Shown: positions 1 to 8,292, numbered from the stretch's first letter. The stretch: 17,652 nucleotides of DNA from Giesbergeria sp. (GCA_030690515.1 JAUYGP010000043.1:1-17652); one strand, 5' to 3'. A program made the numbers and translations. The notes: a model not told the origin generated them from the letters alone.

Positions 1-693
1 GCTGTCGGGGCGCGCCATCTCGGCGTGGCCCAGGCGTACGAATTCGTCAATGTAGAACTGGTAGTTGGTGAACAGCACAAAGTTCTGGAACCACTCGGGC
101 GCCGTGCCCGTGTAGTGGCGCAGGCGGTGCAGCGAATAGTCCACGCGCGGCGCGGTGAACAGCGCCAGGGGCTGCGCTTCGCCGGGGCGGTGCTGGTAGG
201 TGCCATTGGCGATGCCGTCGTCCATGGCGGCCAGGTCGGGCAGATCGAACAGGTCGCGCATCAGCATGCGCCGCTCAGGAGTGAGTTGGCCTTCCACATG
301 GTCGTGTTCGGCAAACGAAAAGTGGATGGGGATCGGGTGGGGGCTGGTACCCACTTCCAGCTCGACGCCATGGCTCTGGCGCAGCAGGCGGAATTGTTCG
401 AGGTAATAGTCGCCAAATAGGTCAGGGCGCGTGAGCGTGGTTTCGAAATGCCCCGGCCCTTCAACGAAACCATAGGCCAGTTTGCTGGCTGATCGTGCCA
501 CGGTGGTGGTGTGCACGCGCACAAAGGGATAAAAAGCCCGCACCGGGCTTGTCGGTGTCTGCCCGGCCACAAAGTCGTGCATGGCGTGGCGCAGGTGGTC
601 TATTTGCTGCTGGTAGATACGCTGCACCTGGTGCAGGGCGCTGGCAGGGTCGGTGTGGCGGGTGGGGGCAATGAAATCGGGGGATTGGGGCAT
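1..693 (-). CDS. amn: AMP nucleosidase, N-terminal part (gene runs off left edge)
   Basis: The gene encodes AMP nucleosidase, which hydrolyses AMP to adenine and ribose 5-phosphate in cytosolic purine turnover. The frame is open from the ATG at 693 to position 1, giving 231 codons, roughly half of the usual length of nearly 500. Visible hallmarks are the N-terminal stretch with TLTRPDLFGDYYLEQF, then RVDYSLHRLRHYTGTAPEWF and FVLFTNYQFYIDEFVRLG, which match the conserved AMP nucleosidase N-terminal domain (E. coli Amn has FVLFTNYTRYVDEFVRWG at the equivalent site). The catalytic phosphorylase-like C-terminal half is outside the window. It begins 4 nt after the stop of the GGDEF/EAL gene, so the two are probably co-transcribed. 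An in-frame ATG at 708 would make a protein 5 residues longer that overlaps the upstream gene. No strong ribosome binding site decides between them. The identification is firm; the exact start is not. Confidence 0.93.
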   Translation of the reverse strand, partial: MPQSPDFIAPTRHTDPASALHQVQRIYQQQIDHLRHAMHDFVAGQTPTSPVRAFYPFVRVHTTTVARSASKLAYGFVEGPGHFETTLTRPDLFGDYYLEQFRLLRQSHGVELEVGTSPHPIPIHFSFAEHDHVEGQLTPERRMLMRDLFDLPDLAAMDDGIANGTYQHRPGEAQPLALFTAPRVDYSLHRLRHYTGTAPEWFQNFVLFTNYQFYIDEFVRLGHAEMARPDS

Positions 694-697
694 GCGC

Positions 698-2785
698 CTA
701 TTGTCCATGCACCGCGTGATTGTTTTGTTGCAGCCAGGCGTGCGCGGCTGCGGCATCCAGAGCGGGCGACACCACGTAGCCCTGGATCATGTCGCAGCCC
801 AGGTGGCGCAGCATGTCCCGTTGCGCGGCCGTTTCCACGCCCTCGGCCACGGTCTTGAGTTGCAGGCTGCGGCCCATTTGGATGATGGCGGTAATGATGG
901 CTTCGTCGTCGGTATTGCCGGGTGTTTCAACGACAAACGAGCGGTCGATCTTGAGCTTGTCGATGGGGTAGCGCTTGAGGTAGGCCAGCGACGAATAGCC
1001 GGTGCCAAAGTCGTCGATGGAAATCCCCACGCCCAGGGCCTTGATGGCGTTGAGGGTGTCCAGCACTTGCGCGGCCTGGTGCATCAGCACCGATTCGGTC
1101 AGTTCGATTTCCAGGAAGCGGGGCGGCAGGCCGGTGGTCTGCAGCAGGGCGGCGATGTCGGCCGCCATGTCGCTCTGGCGAAATTCGAGCGCTGACAGGT
1201 TCACCGCCATGGGTACCAGTGCCAGCCCTTCGTCCTGCCAGGCCTTGAGCTGGCGGCAGGCCTCGTGCATGACCCAGCGGCCAATCGGGGCGATGAGCCC
1301 GCGCGATTCAGCGAAGGCAATGAACTCAACCGGGCTGACCAGGCCGCGTGTCGGGTGCTGCCAGCGTACCAGCGCCTCGATGCCCTGCAGGCTGCCGTCC
1401 GCCAGGCCCACCTGGGGCTGGTAATGCAGCACAAAGGCGTTGCTGGCGATGGCTTCGCGCAGCAAGCGCTCTTGCTGCAGTACCTCCATGGCCCGGTTTT
1501 CCATGCCAAGCTGGTAGCGTTGGTAATTGCCGCGCCCGCTTTCCTTGGCGTGGTACATGGCGGCGTCGGCGTTGCGCAACAGGGCGTCGCCCGTGTCGCC
1601 ATCGTCCGGGTACAGGCTGATGCCGATGGACGGCGACATGGTGACGAGCTGCTGGTTCAACGTGAACGCGCCGTGCATGCTTTCGAGCAGCCGGTCGGCC
1701 GAGCGCAAAGCGCCGGCAGCATTGGCCACATCGGACAGCACCACCACGAATTCGTCGCCGCTGAGCCGTGCCACCATACCGGCATCGCCCACGCATTGGC
1801 TCAGGCGCTGGGCCACCTCGCGCAGCAACTGGTCACCTGCGTGGTGGCCCAGGGAGTCGTTGACCGTCTTGAAATGGTCCAGGTCAACAAACAGCACGGC
1901 GGCCTGGCCCTGGCGCTGGCGGGCGCGGGCATTGTGGGTGTCGAGCTTGTCCATGAGGTGGTGACGTTTGGGCAGCTCGGTGAGTTTGTCGTGCAGTGCC
2001 AGGAAGGCTTCGCGCTCCTGCGCCTGCTTGCGTGCTGTGATGTCGCGCAGGATGACAACGCGGTAGTCGCCGTGCAGCTCTGGCATGGTCTTGCCCACGG
2101 CCTCGATCGGAATGGTGCGTCCGTCTTTGTGGCGGAAGGTCACTTCATACGGGTCTTCGCGCCCCCGGCGGGTGTACTCCAGCGCTACGGGCCGCCACTC
2201 GGGGCTGATGAAATGGAAGATCGACAGGCCCAAAATTTCATGCAGTGCATAGCCCGTCAGTCGGCACAGGGCCTCGTTGCCGTCAGAGATGAGTCCATCA
2301 CGGTGAAAGACGATGGCTTCATGCGTGGCATCGGAAAACTTGCGCATGCGCTCTTCGGTTTGATGCATCAACTGATCGGCGCGCCAACGCTCGGTGATGT
2401 CGATCATCAGCGCGAAAGCTCCCAGCGGCTCGGGTGCGCTGCCCATGTGCGGGATCAGCTGCACCTCGATCATGCGGGTTTCGCCGTTGGGCAGGATTTG
2501 TTCTCGGGTGTATTTGACGCGCTCGCCACGCTTGCAGCGCTCTATATAGGGCGCGATGGCCTGCCAGGCCCGTAGGCCGATAGCTTCTTCCACAGTCCGG
2601 TTCAGCAGTGACTCCGGTGTATGGCCGTGGTAGGCGGCATAGCCCTGGTTGGCGAACCGGCAGAGCATGCTGGGCAACTCGAAATACGCCATCAGGGCCG
2701 GCACGGAATCCGCGATCAGCCGCAACAGCGAGTCGCTGGGGCCCGCCTGGGAGGCAATGGGGTCTTCGGTGGTGAGGGCGGACAT
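698..2785 (-). CDS. PAS-PAS-GGDEF-EAL cyclic-di-GMP signalling protein
   Basis: This 695-residue protein is predicted to be cytosolic, as no signal peptide or membrane segment is visible. It has two PAS domains (about residues 20-135 and 145-255, the second with the PAC-like EVTFRHKDGRTIPIEA), a GGDEF domain (about 260-425) and an EAL domain (about 435-690). The GGDEF signature reads SGDEF at 342-346, a variant also found in active cyclases. The RxxD product-inhibition site is absent just upstream of it. The EAL domain keeps its key residues: EALVRW at 470-475, ELTES at 561-565, DDFGTGYSSL at 591-600, KLKIDRSF, VAEGVET and IQGY, so c-di-GMP phosphodiesterase activity is likely. A dual-function or GTP-stimulated phosphodiesterase is the usual outcome for this architecture. 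The signal sensed by the PAS domains cannot be read from sequence. The gene is divergent from the MgtC-like gene and directly upstream of amn. Confidence 0.96.
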   Translation of the reverse strand: MSALTTEDPIASQAGPSDSLLRLIADSVPALMAYFELPSMLCRFANQGYAAYHGHTPESLLNRTVEEAIGLRAWQAIAPYIERCKRGERVKYTREQILPNGETRMIEVQLIPHMGSAPEPLGAFALMIDITERWRADQLMHQTEERMRKFSDATHEAIVFHRDGLISDGNEALCRLTGYALHEILGLSIFHFISPEWRPVALEYTRRGREDPYEVTFRHKDGRTIPIEAVGKTMPELHGDYRVVILRDITARKQAQEREAFLALHDKLTELPKRHHLMDKLDTHNARARQRQGQAAVLFVDLDHFKTVNDSLGHHAGDQLLREVAQRLSQCVGDAGMVARLSGDEFVVVLSDVANAAGALRSADRLLESMHGAFTLNQQLVTMSPSIGISLYPDDGDTGDALLRNADAAMYHAKESGRGNYQRYQLGMENRAMEVLQQERLLREAIASNAFVLHYQPQVGLADGSLQGIEALVRWQHPTRGLVSPVEFIAFAESRGLIAPIGRWVMHEACRQLKAWQDEGLALVPMAVNLSALEFRQSDMAADIAALLQTTGLPPRFLEIELTESVLMHQAAQVLDTLNAIKALGVGISIDDFGTGYSSLAYLKRYPIDKLKIDRSFVVETPGNTDDEAIITAIIQMGRSLQLKTVAEGVETAAQRDMLRHLGCDMIQGYVVSPALDAAAAHAWLQQNNHAVHGQ

Positions 2786-2924
2786 GGAACACTGCGCTGG
2801 TTACATGGATTTATAGCCGATTGCCAGAAAGACGGTGTAGGGACAAATCAGGGGGCGCGTTTTCCGTGGAGGGTGTGGGTTTCTGGCAGCATGGAGGTGA
2901 ACATACAAGTGGGGGAGTGCGCGC
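2786..2924. promoter_or_regulatory. Divergent intergenic region between the GGDEF/EAL and MgtC-like genes
   Basis: This 139-nt spacer must hold promoters for both directions. On the minus strand a TATAAA hexamer (2810-2815) lies 25 nt before the GGDEF/EAL start and could be a -10 box, but no convincing -35 is seen. On the plus strand GGGGGAG at 2911-2917 is a good ribosome binding site 7 nt before the ATG at 2925. No operator-like palindrome was noticed. Confidence 0.4.
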
Positions 2925-4193
2925 ATGCAGGGAGCCGAGGATTTTTTTGCCGCCATGGCCGCATTGGCCAGTGCGCTGGGCTGCGGCTTGCTGATGGGGG
3001 TCGAGCGTGAGCGGCGCAAGGGAGATGGGCCGTTCCGTGCTTTTGCAGGGGTGCGTTCTTTTGCCGTGGCGACGTTGGCCGGGGCGGCCGCAGCGCTCCT
3101 GGGCTCCATGCCGCTGGTGGCTGTGGGGGCCGTCTACGTTGCTGCCCTGGGCTTGACGGCGTACGTCCGTGATCGTTCGGATGACCCCGGGGTGACCACC
3201 GAGATTGCGCTGTTTCTGGCCTACCTGATTGGCGTGCTGTGCGTGCACAACCAGGTGCTGGCTGCGGCATTGGCCGTGGTGGTGACGGGCTTGCTGGCGG
3301 CGCGCGACGGCTTGCACCGGTTTGCCCGCGACTGGCTGCAGCCGGGCGAGGTGCGCAGCGGCCTGGTGCTGGCGGCCTTGGTACTGCTGGTGGCGCCGTT
3401 GGTGCCCGACCGGCCGCTGTGGCAGGGCTTGCTCCATCCGCAAGCGGTGGTGCGCTTGCTGCTGGTGCTGCTGGTGATCCAGTCGCTGGCGCATGTGGGG
3501 CGGCGCTTGCTGCAGGCGCGCCAGGCCATGGCCTTGTCGGCGCTGGCGTCGGGTTTCGTGTCCAGCACGGCAACCATCGCCAGCCTGGGGATGGAGGTGC
3601 GCGAGGGGCGGGGCCGGGCGCGCGACCAGGCCGGTGCGGCCGTGCTGTCGTGCGTGGCGACCATGGCCCAGATCCTGGTGGTGGCCGCGACAGTGCAGCC
3701 CGGCTGGCTGGCGCGCTTGTGGTTGCCCGCGCTGGCTGGAGGGGCCGTGGCCGCCGCCTGGGGCTGGTGGCAGGTGCGCGGCGTGGGGCGCCAGGAGGCG
3801 AAGGAGGGCGCGTCAGGGCACTCTCAGCTGCCCCCCGACACGGCCATGTTCAAGCTGCGCGATGCGGCCATGATCGTGGTGCTGCTCACCACCATCCAGG
3901 TGGCGGTGCAGGGGCTGACGCAGTGGCTGGGCGATACCGGCATGCTGGTGGGCGCGCTGCTGGCCGCCTTGGCCGACGTGCATGCGGCCACCGCTGCCGT
4001 GCTGCTACGCGGCGGGCCGGACAGCGCGGACGGTCCGGTGATCCAGATGGCCTTGATGGCGGCGCTTTCGCTGCATGCGGGCAGCAAATGCCTGGTGGCG
4101 CTGGTCAGCGGGGGCGGGCGCTATGCCCTGGCCGTGGCCCCGGGCGTCGTCGCCCATACCCTGGCGTTTGTGGGCGTGCTGGCGCTGGTCTGA
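2925..4193 (+). CDS. MgtC/SapB family membrane protein with C-terminal DUF4010
   Basis: This 422-residue, very hydrophobic inner-membrane protein joins an N-terminal MgtC/SapB-type region (about residues 5-150) to a DUF4010 region (about 180-420). The N-terminal signature ALGCGLLMGVERERRKGDGPFRAFAGVRSFAVATLAG (split here as a description: G-L-hydrophobic-G-hydrophobic-ERERR, then AGVRSF) is typical of the MgtC/SapB fold. The DUF4010 part shows ALASGFVSSTATIASLGM (residues 204-221), which is typical of that domain. About ten to twelve membrane helices can be counted. Family members are linked to magnesium or envelope homeostasis, but the transported or sensed ligand of the DUF4010 type is unknown. 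The start is supported by GGGGGAG upstream. It leads a co-directional series with dbpA 46 nt downstream. Confidence 0.88.
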   Translation: MQGAEDFFAAMAALASALGCGLLMGVERERRKGDGPFRAFAGVRSFAVATLAGAAAALLGSMPLVAVGAVYVAALGLTAYVRDRSDDPGVTTEIALFLAYLIGVLCVHNQVLAAALAVVVTGLLAARDGLHRFARDWLQPGEVRSGLVLAALVLLVAPLVPDRPLWQGLLHPQAVVRLLLVLLVIQSLAHVGRRLLQARQAMALSALASGFVSSTATIASLGMEVREGRGRARDQAGAAVLSCVATMAQILVVAATVQPGWLARLWLPALAGGAVAAAWGWWQVRGVGRQEAKEGASGHSQLPPDTAMFKLRDAAMIVVLLTTIQVAVQGLTQWLGDTGMLVGALLAALADVHAATAAVLLRGGPDSADGPVIQMALMAALSLHAGSKCLVALVSGGGRYALAVAPGVVAHTLAFVGVLALV

Positions 4194-4239
4194 CCCCCTG
4201 TTGCGGGCCCATGCAGGGGCCGCACCGGATAATCGGGGC

Positions 4240-5643
<1,404 letters not shown>

Positions 5644-5646
5644 TCC

Positions 5647-6588
5647 ATGGCCCCCTCCAGTGCCCCTCCCGCCGCGACGCACCGCTGGCTGACGCCCCGC
5701 AACCTGCTCTGGACGTCGGTCTGCGTGGCCGTGGTCACCATCGCGCTCAAAACGCTGGCCTGGTACGTGACCGGCTCGGTGGGCCTGTTGTCGGACGCCA
5801 TGGAGTCCTTCGTCAACCTGGCCAGCGCAGTGTTTGCCCTGGCCATGGTGACGGTGGCGCAATTGCCCGCCGACGACAATCATCCCTACGGCCACCACAA
5901 GGCCGAATATTTTTCCTCGGGCTTCGAGGGGCTGCTCATCGTCGGGGTGTCTTTCGGCATCCTGTGGGCGGCTGCGCACCGCCTGTTCGACCCTCTGCCG
6001 CTGGAACAGGTGGGTTGGGGCCTGGGACTGTCAGTGGTCAGCTCGGCCCTCAACGGTCTGTTGGCCTGGGTGATGTTCCGCTCGGCTCGCGAGCACCGCT
6101 CGATTGCGCTGGAGGCCGACGCGCGCCACCTCGTCACCGATGTGTGGACCTCGGCCGGGGTGCTGGTGGGCCTGGTGGGAGCCACCCTGACGGGCTGGCT
6201 CTGGCTCGATGCCGTGGCCGCCATCATGGTAGCGCTGAACATCCTCAAGGAAGGGGTGGAACTGGTCTGGCGCTCTTCGCAGGGCCTGATGGACGAAGCC
6301 GTGGAACCGGAGGTGCAGGCCACCATTGACGCCACGCTCCAGCGTTTCGTGCAGGGCGAGGCGGAGGGTACCGTGCGCTTTGACCATGTCTCTACCCGCC
6401 GCGCCGGGCAGCGCCAATATGTCGACATGCACCTGCACATGCCCGCCCACTGGACGCTGCGCCACGCTGCCGAACTGCGTGGCCAGGTCGAGCGCGCCCT
6501 GATGGAAGCCGTGCCCGGCCTGCGCGCCACCATCGAGCTGCTGCCCACCGACGTGGAAGCGCATTTCGACGATCCCAAGGATGTGTGA
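5647..6588 (+). CDS. Cation diffusion facilitator (CDF) family metal transporter
   Basis: This 313-residue inner-membrane antiporter of the CDF family should export divalent cations (Zn, Fe, Co, Mn or Ni class) using the proton gradient. It has about six helices (residues 20-205) and a cytosolic C-terminal domain (about 210-300, with VRFDHVSTRRAGQRQYVDMHLHMP typical of the dimerising ferredoxin-like fold). TM2 reads LLSDAMESFVNLAS and TM5 reads ADARHLVTDVWTSAG, giving H161 and D165. HPYGHHKAE (79-87) is the conserved loop after TM2. Aligned by eye with FieF/YiiP, the two TM2 aspartates of the transport site correspond to E53 and N57, so metal selectivity cannot be inferred. It starts 3 nt after dbpA, so the two are likely co-transcribed, although no functional link is obvious. 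Confidence 0.93.
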   Translation: MAPSSAPPAATHRWLTPRNLLWTSVCVAVVTIALKTLAWYVTGSVGLLSDAMESFVNLASAVFALAMVTVAQLPADDNHPYGHHKAEYFSSGFEGLLIVGVSFGILWAAAHRLFDPLPLEQVGWGLGLSVVSSALNGLLAWVMFRSAREHRSIALEADARHLVTDVWTSAGVLVGLVGATLTGWLWLDAVAAIMVALNILKEGVELVWRSSQGLMDEAVEPEVQATIDATLQRFVQGEAEGTVRFDHVSTRRAGQRQYVDMHLHMPAHWTLRHAAELRGQVERALMEAVPGLRATIELLPTDVEAHFDDPKDV

Positions 6589-6594
6589 TGGAAC

Positions 6595-6721
6595 ACCCCC
6601 CTTGTGTCGCTGCGCTCCTTCCCCCCACTCTCGCACCGCTGCGCGTTGCGGGCAGGGGGACGCCACCAGCGCGGCGGGGCGGCCCTTGCGCGGTGGCTGC
6701 TGGCTTGGGCAGCGCCGGTTG
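6595..6721. repeat. GC-rich structured intergenic repeat element
   Basis: The 154-nt spacer between the CDF gene and dtd is largely a very GC-rich segment with two potential hairpins. The first pairs the C-run from 6620 with GGGGGA at 6655-6660. The second pairs GCCACC(A)GCGC (6662-6672) with GCGCGGTGGC (6688-6697). From memory, similar sequence (C-rich block, CTCTCGCA, G-rich block, GGGGCGGCCCTTGCGCGG) recurs in intergenic regions of Comamonadaceae genomes. Only one copy is in this window, so the repeat status is recalled rather than demonstrated. No coding sequence is supported here. Confidence 0.55.
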
Positions 6722-6742
6722 CATACGCCTTGGAGCACTGAA

Positions 6743-7198
6743 ATGATCACGATTCTGCAAAGGGTGCGCGAGGCGCGCGTGGAGGTCGCGGGCGAGGTGG
6801 TGGGCCAGATCGGGCCGGGATTGCTGGCGCTGGTGTGCGCCGAGCGTGGTGACACCGAAGCCGAGGCCGACCGGCTGCTGGCCAAGCTGCTCAAACTGCG
6901 CATCTTCAGCGACGAGGCCGGAAAAATGAACCGCAGCGTGCAGGACATCGGCGGTGGCCTGCTGTTGGTCAGCCAGTTCACCCTGGCAGCGGACACCACC
7001 ACCGGCAACCGCCCAGGCTTCTCGCAGGCCGCCGCACCCGAAGACGGGCGCAGGTTGTTCGACTACTTCGTCGCCCAGGCCCGCGCCGCCCACCCCGTGG
7101 TGCAGACCGGGCGCTTTGCTACCGAGATGCAGGTGTATTTGGTCAATGACGGCCCGGTAACAATTCCGCTGCGCATCGCCCCTGTGATTCAAAAATAA
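6743..7198 (+). CDS. dtd: D-aminoacyl-tRNA deacylase
   Basis: This cytosolic enzyme hydrolyses D-aminoacyl-tRNAs (for example D-Tyr-tRNA) and so protects translation from D-amino acids. The 151-residue length is close to the usual 145-150. The diagnostic SQFTL (77-81) and the C-terminal GPVT (137-140, in VNDGPVTIPL) carrying the Gly-cisPro active-site motif are both present. The start MITILQRV is the standard N terminus (compare MIALIQRV) and is preceded by GGAG (6732-6735) 7 nt upstream; earlier in-frame starts fall within the repeat. The TAA stop lies in the A-rich leading edge of a hairpin-forming repeat, which may act as its terminator. Confidence 0.96.
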   Translation: MITILQRVREARVEVAGEVVGQIGPGLLALVCAERGDTEAEADRLLAKLLKLRIFSDEAGKMNRSVQDIGGGLLLVSQFTLAADTTTGNRPGFSQAAAPEDGRRLFDYFVAQARAAHPVVQTGRFATEMQVYLVNDGPVTIPLRIAPVIQK

Positions 7199-7253
7199 TA
7201 GCTGCTAGCGCTTGCTGCATAAGCGCTAGAGCCCGATTTCTATCTATTTTTAG
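7196..7253 (+). repeat. Hairpin-forming interspersed repeat, copy 1 (possible terminator of dtd)
   Basis: The 42-nt core at 7198-7239 starts ATAGCTGCTAGCGCTT. It contains a perfect 9-bp inverted repeat, CTAGCGCTT (7205-7213) and AAGCGCTAG (7221-7229), with a 7-nt loop, followed by a T-rich tail. Compared with copy 2 (9781-9822) the core matches at 39 of 42 positions by eye. A T-rich stretch after the stem (CTATCTATTTTT) makes rho-independent termination of dtd plausible. From memory this resembles a repeat common at gene ends in Comamonadaceae. Confidence 0.8.
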
Positions 7254-7465
7254 AGCAGGCTGGCCTGTAGCGACGCGCTCGCCAGCGGCCGCAGCCGCGC
7301 AAAGTCCAGCAGTTGCGCCAGGTGCGCGCCCTTGCCCTGCCATTCGTGCACCACGTCCTCGGCCAGCAGCACGTAATGCCAGGGCAGGCCCTGCCGGTGT
7401 TCTGGCGGAAGCTGGTTGATGCGCTCGCACCAGGCCACGGCGGCTTTGCGTTCGTCTTTCTCTAC
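7250..7465 (-). pseudogene. 3' remnant, probably of a type III restriction endonuclease (res) subunit
   Basis: Reading the minus strand, an open stretch of about 71 codons begins near VEKDERKAAVAWCERINQLP, continues through PWHYVLLAEDVVHEWQGKG and AQLLDFARLRPL, and ends at a TAA at 7250-7252. The KAAVAWCERIN...PWHYVLL pattern resembles the very C terminus of large DEAD/DEAH type III restriction (Res) proteins, from memory of that family. The rest of such a protein is absent: immediately upstream lies the toxin-antitoxin control region and genes on the other strand. It is therefore read as a decayed gene end rather than a functional small gene. The family call is moderate; that it is a coding remnant and not a shadow is better supported, because no plus-strand gene covers it. 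Confidence 0.55.
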
Positions 7466-7475
7466 AACTAGAGGT

Positions 7476-7510
7476 TGACTACAATTGTGGTAAATCTGTT
7501 CAAAAAAGGA
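7476..7510 (+). promoter_or_regulatory. Promoter/operator and ribosome binding site of the toxin-antitoxin operon
   Basis: TACAAT at 7480-7485 is a good -10 hexamer, embedded in a near-perfect 14-bp palindrome ACTACAATTGTGGT (7478-7491, one mismatched pair, with a perfect ACAATTGT centre). A palindrome over the -10 box is what an autorepressing ribbon-helix-helix antitoxin would bind. No good -35 is seen. AAGGA at 7506-7510 sits 6 nt before the ATG at 7517 and defines the antitoxin start. Confidence 0.55.
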
Positions 7511-7516
7511 CGCTCC

Positions 7517-7762
7517 ATGGCCACCATCTCCATGCGCATCGACGAAACGTTGGTCAACGAAGCCCGCTCTGCAGCCAAGGCGGAAATGCGCACGGTGCAA
7601 GCGCAGGTGGAGTTCTGGGCGAAGGTGGGCCGGGCCGCACTGGACAACCCCGACCTGCCCGCCTCCTTCATTGCCGAGAGCCTGATGGGCCTGGCCGAGC
7701 CGCCCGAGGACGCCACGCCCTTTGTGCCGCGCAGTGCCGCCAGCACCGGGCTGCCCGCATGA
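7517..7762 (+). CDS. ParD-like type II antitoxin
   Basis: This 81-residue protein starts MATISMRIDETLVNEARSAA, a ribbon-helix-helix-like DNA-binding N terminus. It continues with VQAQVEFWAKVGRAALDNPDLPASFI, a pattern (Q-x-E-x-W-x-x-x-GRAA-x-x-NPDL) I associate with the ParD_like antitoxin family. It should neutralise the overlapping downstream toxin and repress its own promoter. The ATG at 7517 is chosen because AAGGA lies 6 nt upstream and the N-terminal strand begins there; the TTG at 7475 in the same frame would lie inside the promoter. The stop overlaps the toxin start as ATGA. Confidence 0.82.
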   Translation: MATISMRIDETLVNEARSAAKAEMRTVQAQVEFWAKVGRAALDNPDLPASFIAESLMGLAEPPEDATPFVPRSAASTGLPA

Positions 7763-8040
7763 CATGGGAGGTGCGCCAGACCCGGCGTTTTGCCCGCACC
7801 TACAAGAAGCTGACCAACGCTCAGTTGATCGCCGACACCGACGCCGCCGTCGGCGCCATTGCCGATGACCCCGACGCGGGCGAACGAAAAAAAGGCGACC
7901 TGGCGCAGCTGTGGGTGTACAAATTTCGCAGCAATGGCCAGCTGTACCTGCTGGGCTACAGCCGTGAAGACACCGTGCGCCTGGTGTATCTGGAAGCCTT
8001 GGGGCCGCATGAGAATTTCTACCGGGAGTTGAAGCGGTAG
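7759..8040 (+). CDS. RelE/ParE-superfamily toxin
   Basis: This 93-residue basic protein begins MTWEVRQTRRFARTYKKLTN and contains GERKKGDLAQLWVYKFRSNGQLYLLGYSRE and VRLVYLEALGPHENFYRELKR. The order (N-terminal strand and helix, central G...LWVYKF strand, YLLGY, then LGPHENFYRELKR) fits the RelE/ParE fold, with an ending like that of HENFYR-type RelE toxins. The likely target is either mRNA on the ribosome (RelE-like) or gyrase (ParE-like); sequence inspection does not settle which. The ATG overlaps the antitoxin stop by 4 nt, indicating coupled translation. No frameshift is seen, so the module looks intact. Confidence 0.82.
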   Translation: MTWEVRQTRRFARTYKKLTNAQLIADTDAAVGAIADDPDAGERKKGDLAQLWVYKFRSNGQLYLLGYSREDTVRLVYLEALGPHENFYRELKR

Positions 8041-8047
8041 CTGCGCG

Positions 8048-8256
8048 TTACGACACGGCATGCACTGCTTGCACCGCCGCCGCCTCCACCCCAAACAAAT
8101 CCACCACCTGCACGCACACCGTGCGCGGGCCAGGTTTTGGGGCTACGTCAACACCGCCTGTGTCACCATGCGCAGCGGGTCGGCGTAGTTGGCGGTGTTG
8201 CCCCGGTAGTCCTGCCAGACCGAGCGAAACACCTTGCCGTCGTAATCCGGGTCCGC
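8048..8256 (-). pseudogene. Frameshifted 3' remnant, probably of a type III R-M methyltransferase (mod)
   Basis: On the minus strand one frame reads DPDYDGKVFRSVWQDYRGN, then TANYADPLRMVTQAVLT, and stops at TAG 8143-8145. A second frame continues with PKPGPRTVCVQVVDLFGVEA and ends at TAA 8048-8050. Together they read as one protein C terminus broken by a frameshift near 8140-8150. The WQDYR...VKVVDxFG pattern is, from memory, found at the C terminus of DNA methyltransferases of type III systems. No start or N-terminal domain remains, and a stop (8266-8268) precedes the recognisable part. The functional assignment is tentative; the frameshifted remnant status is clearer. On this strand it lies upstream of the res-like remnant, which matches the usual mod-res gene order. 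Confidence 0.5.
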
Positions 8257-8292
8257 AGACCTGTGTCAGTCAGCACACCGATACGACATACA

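Noticed and set aside
1265..2575. Long plus-strand open frame (436 codons) opposite the GGDEF/EAL gene
   Set aside because: It lies entirely antisense to a protein with complete PAS, GGDEF and EAL motifs; its residue makeup (Ala, Val, Gln, His rich) is typical of an antisense shadow in GC-rich DNA.
7475..7516. TTG start for the antitoxin at 7475
   Set aside because: It lies within the promoter/operator, while the ATG at 7517 has AAGGA 6 nt upstream and begins the DNA-binding strand.
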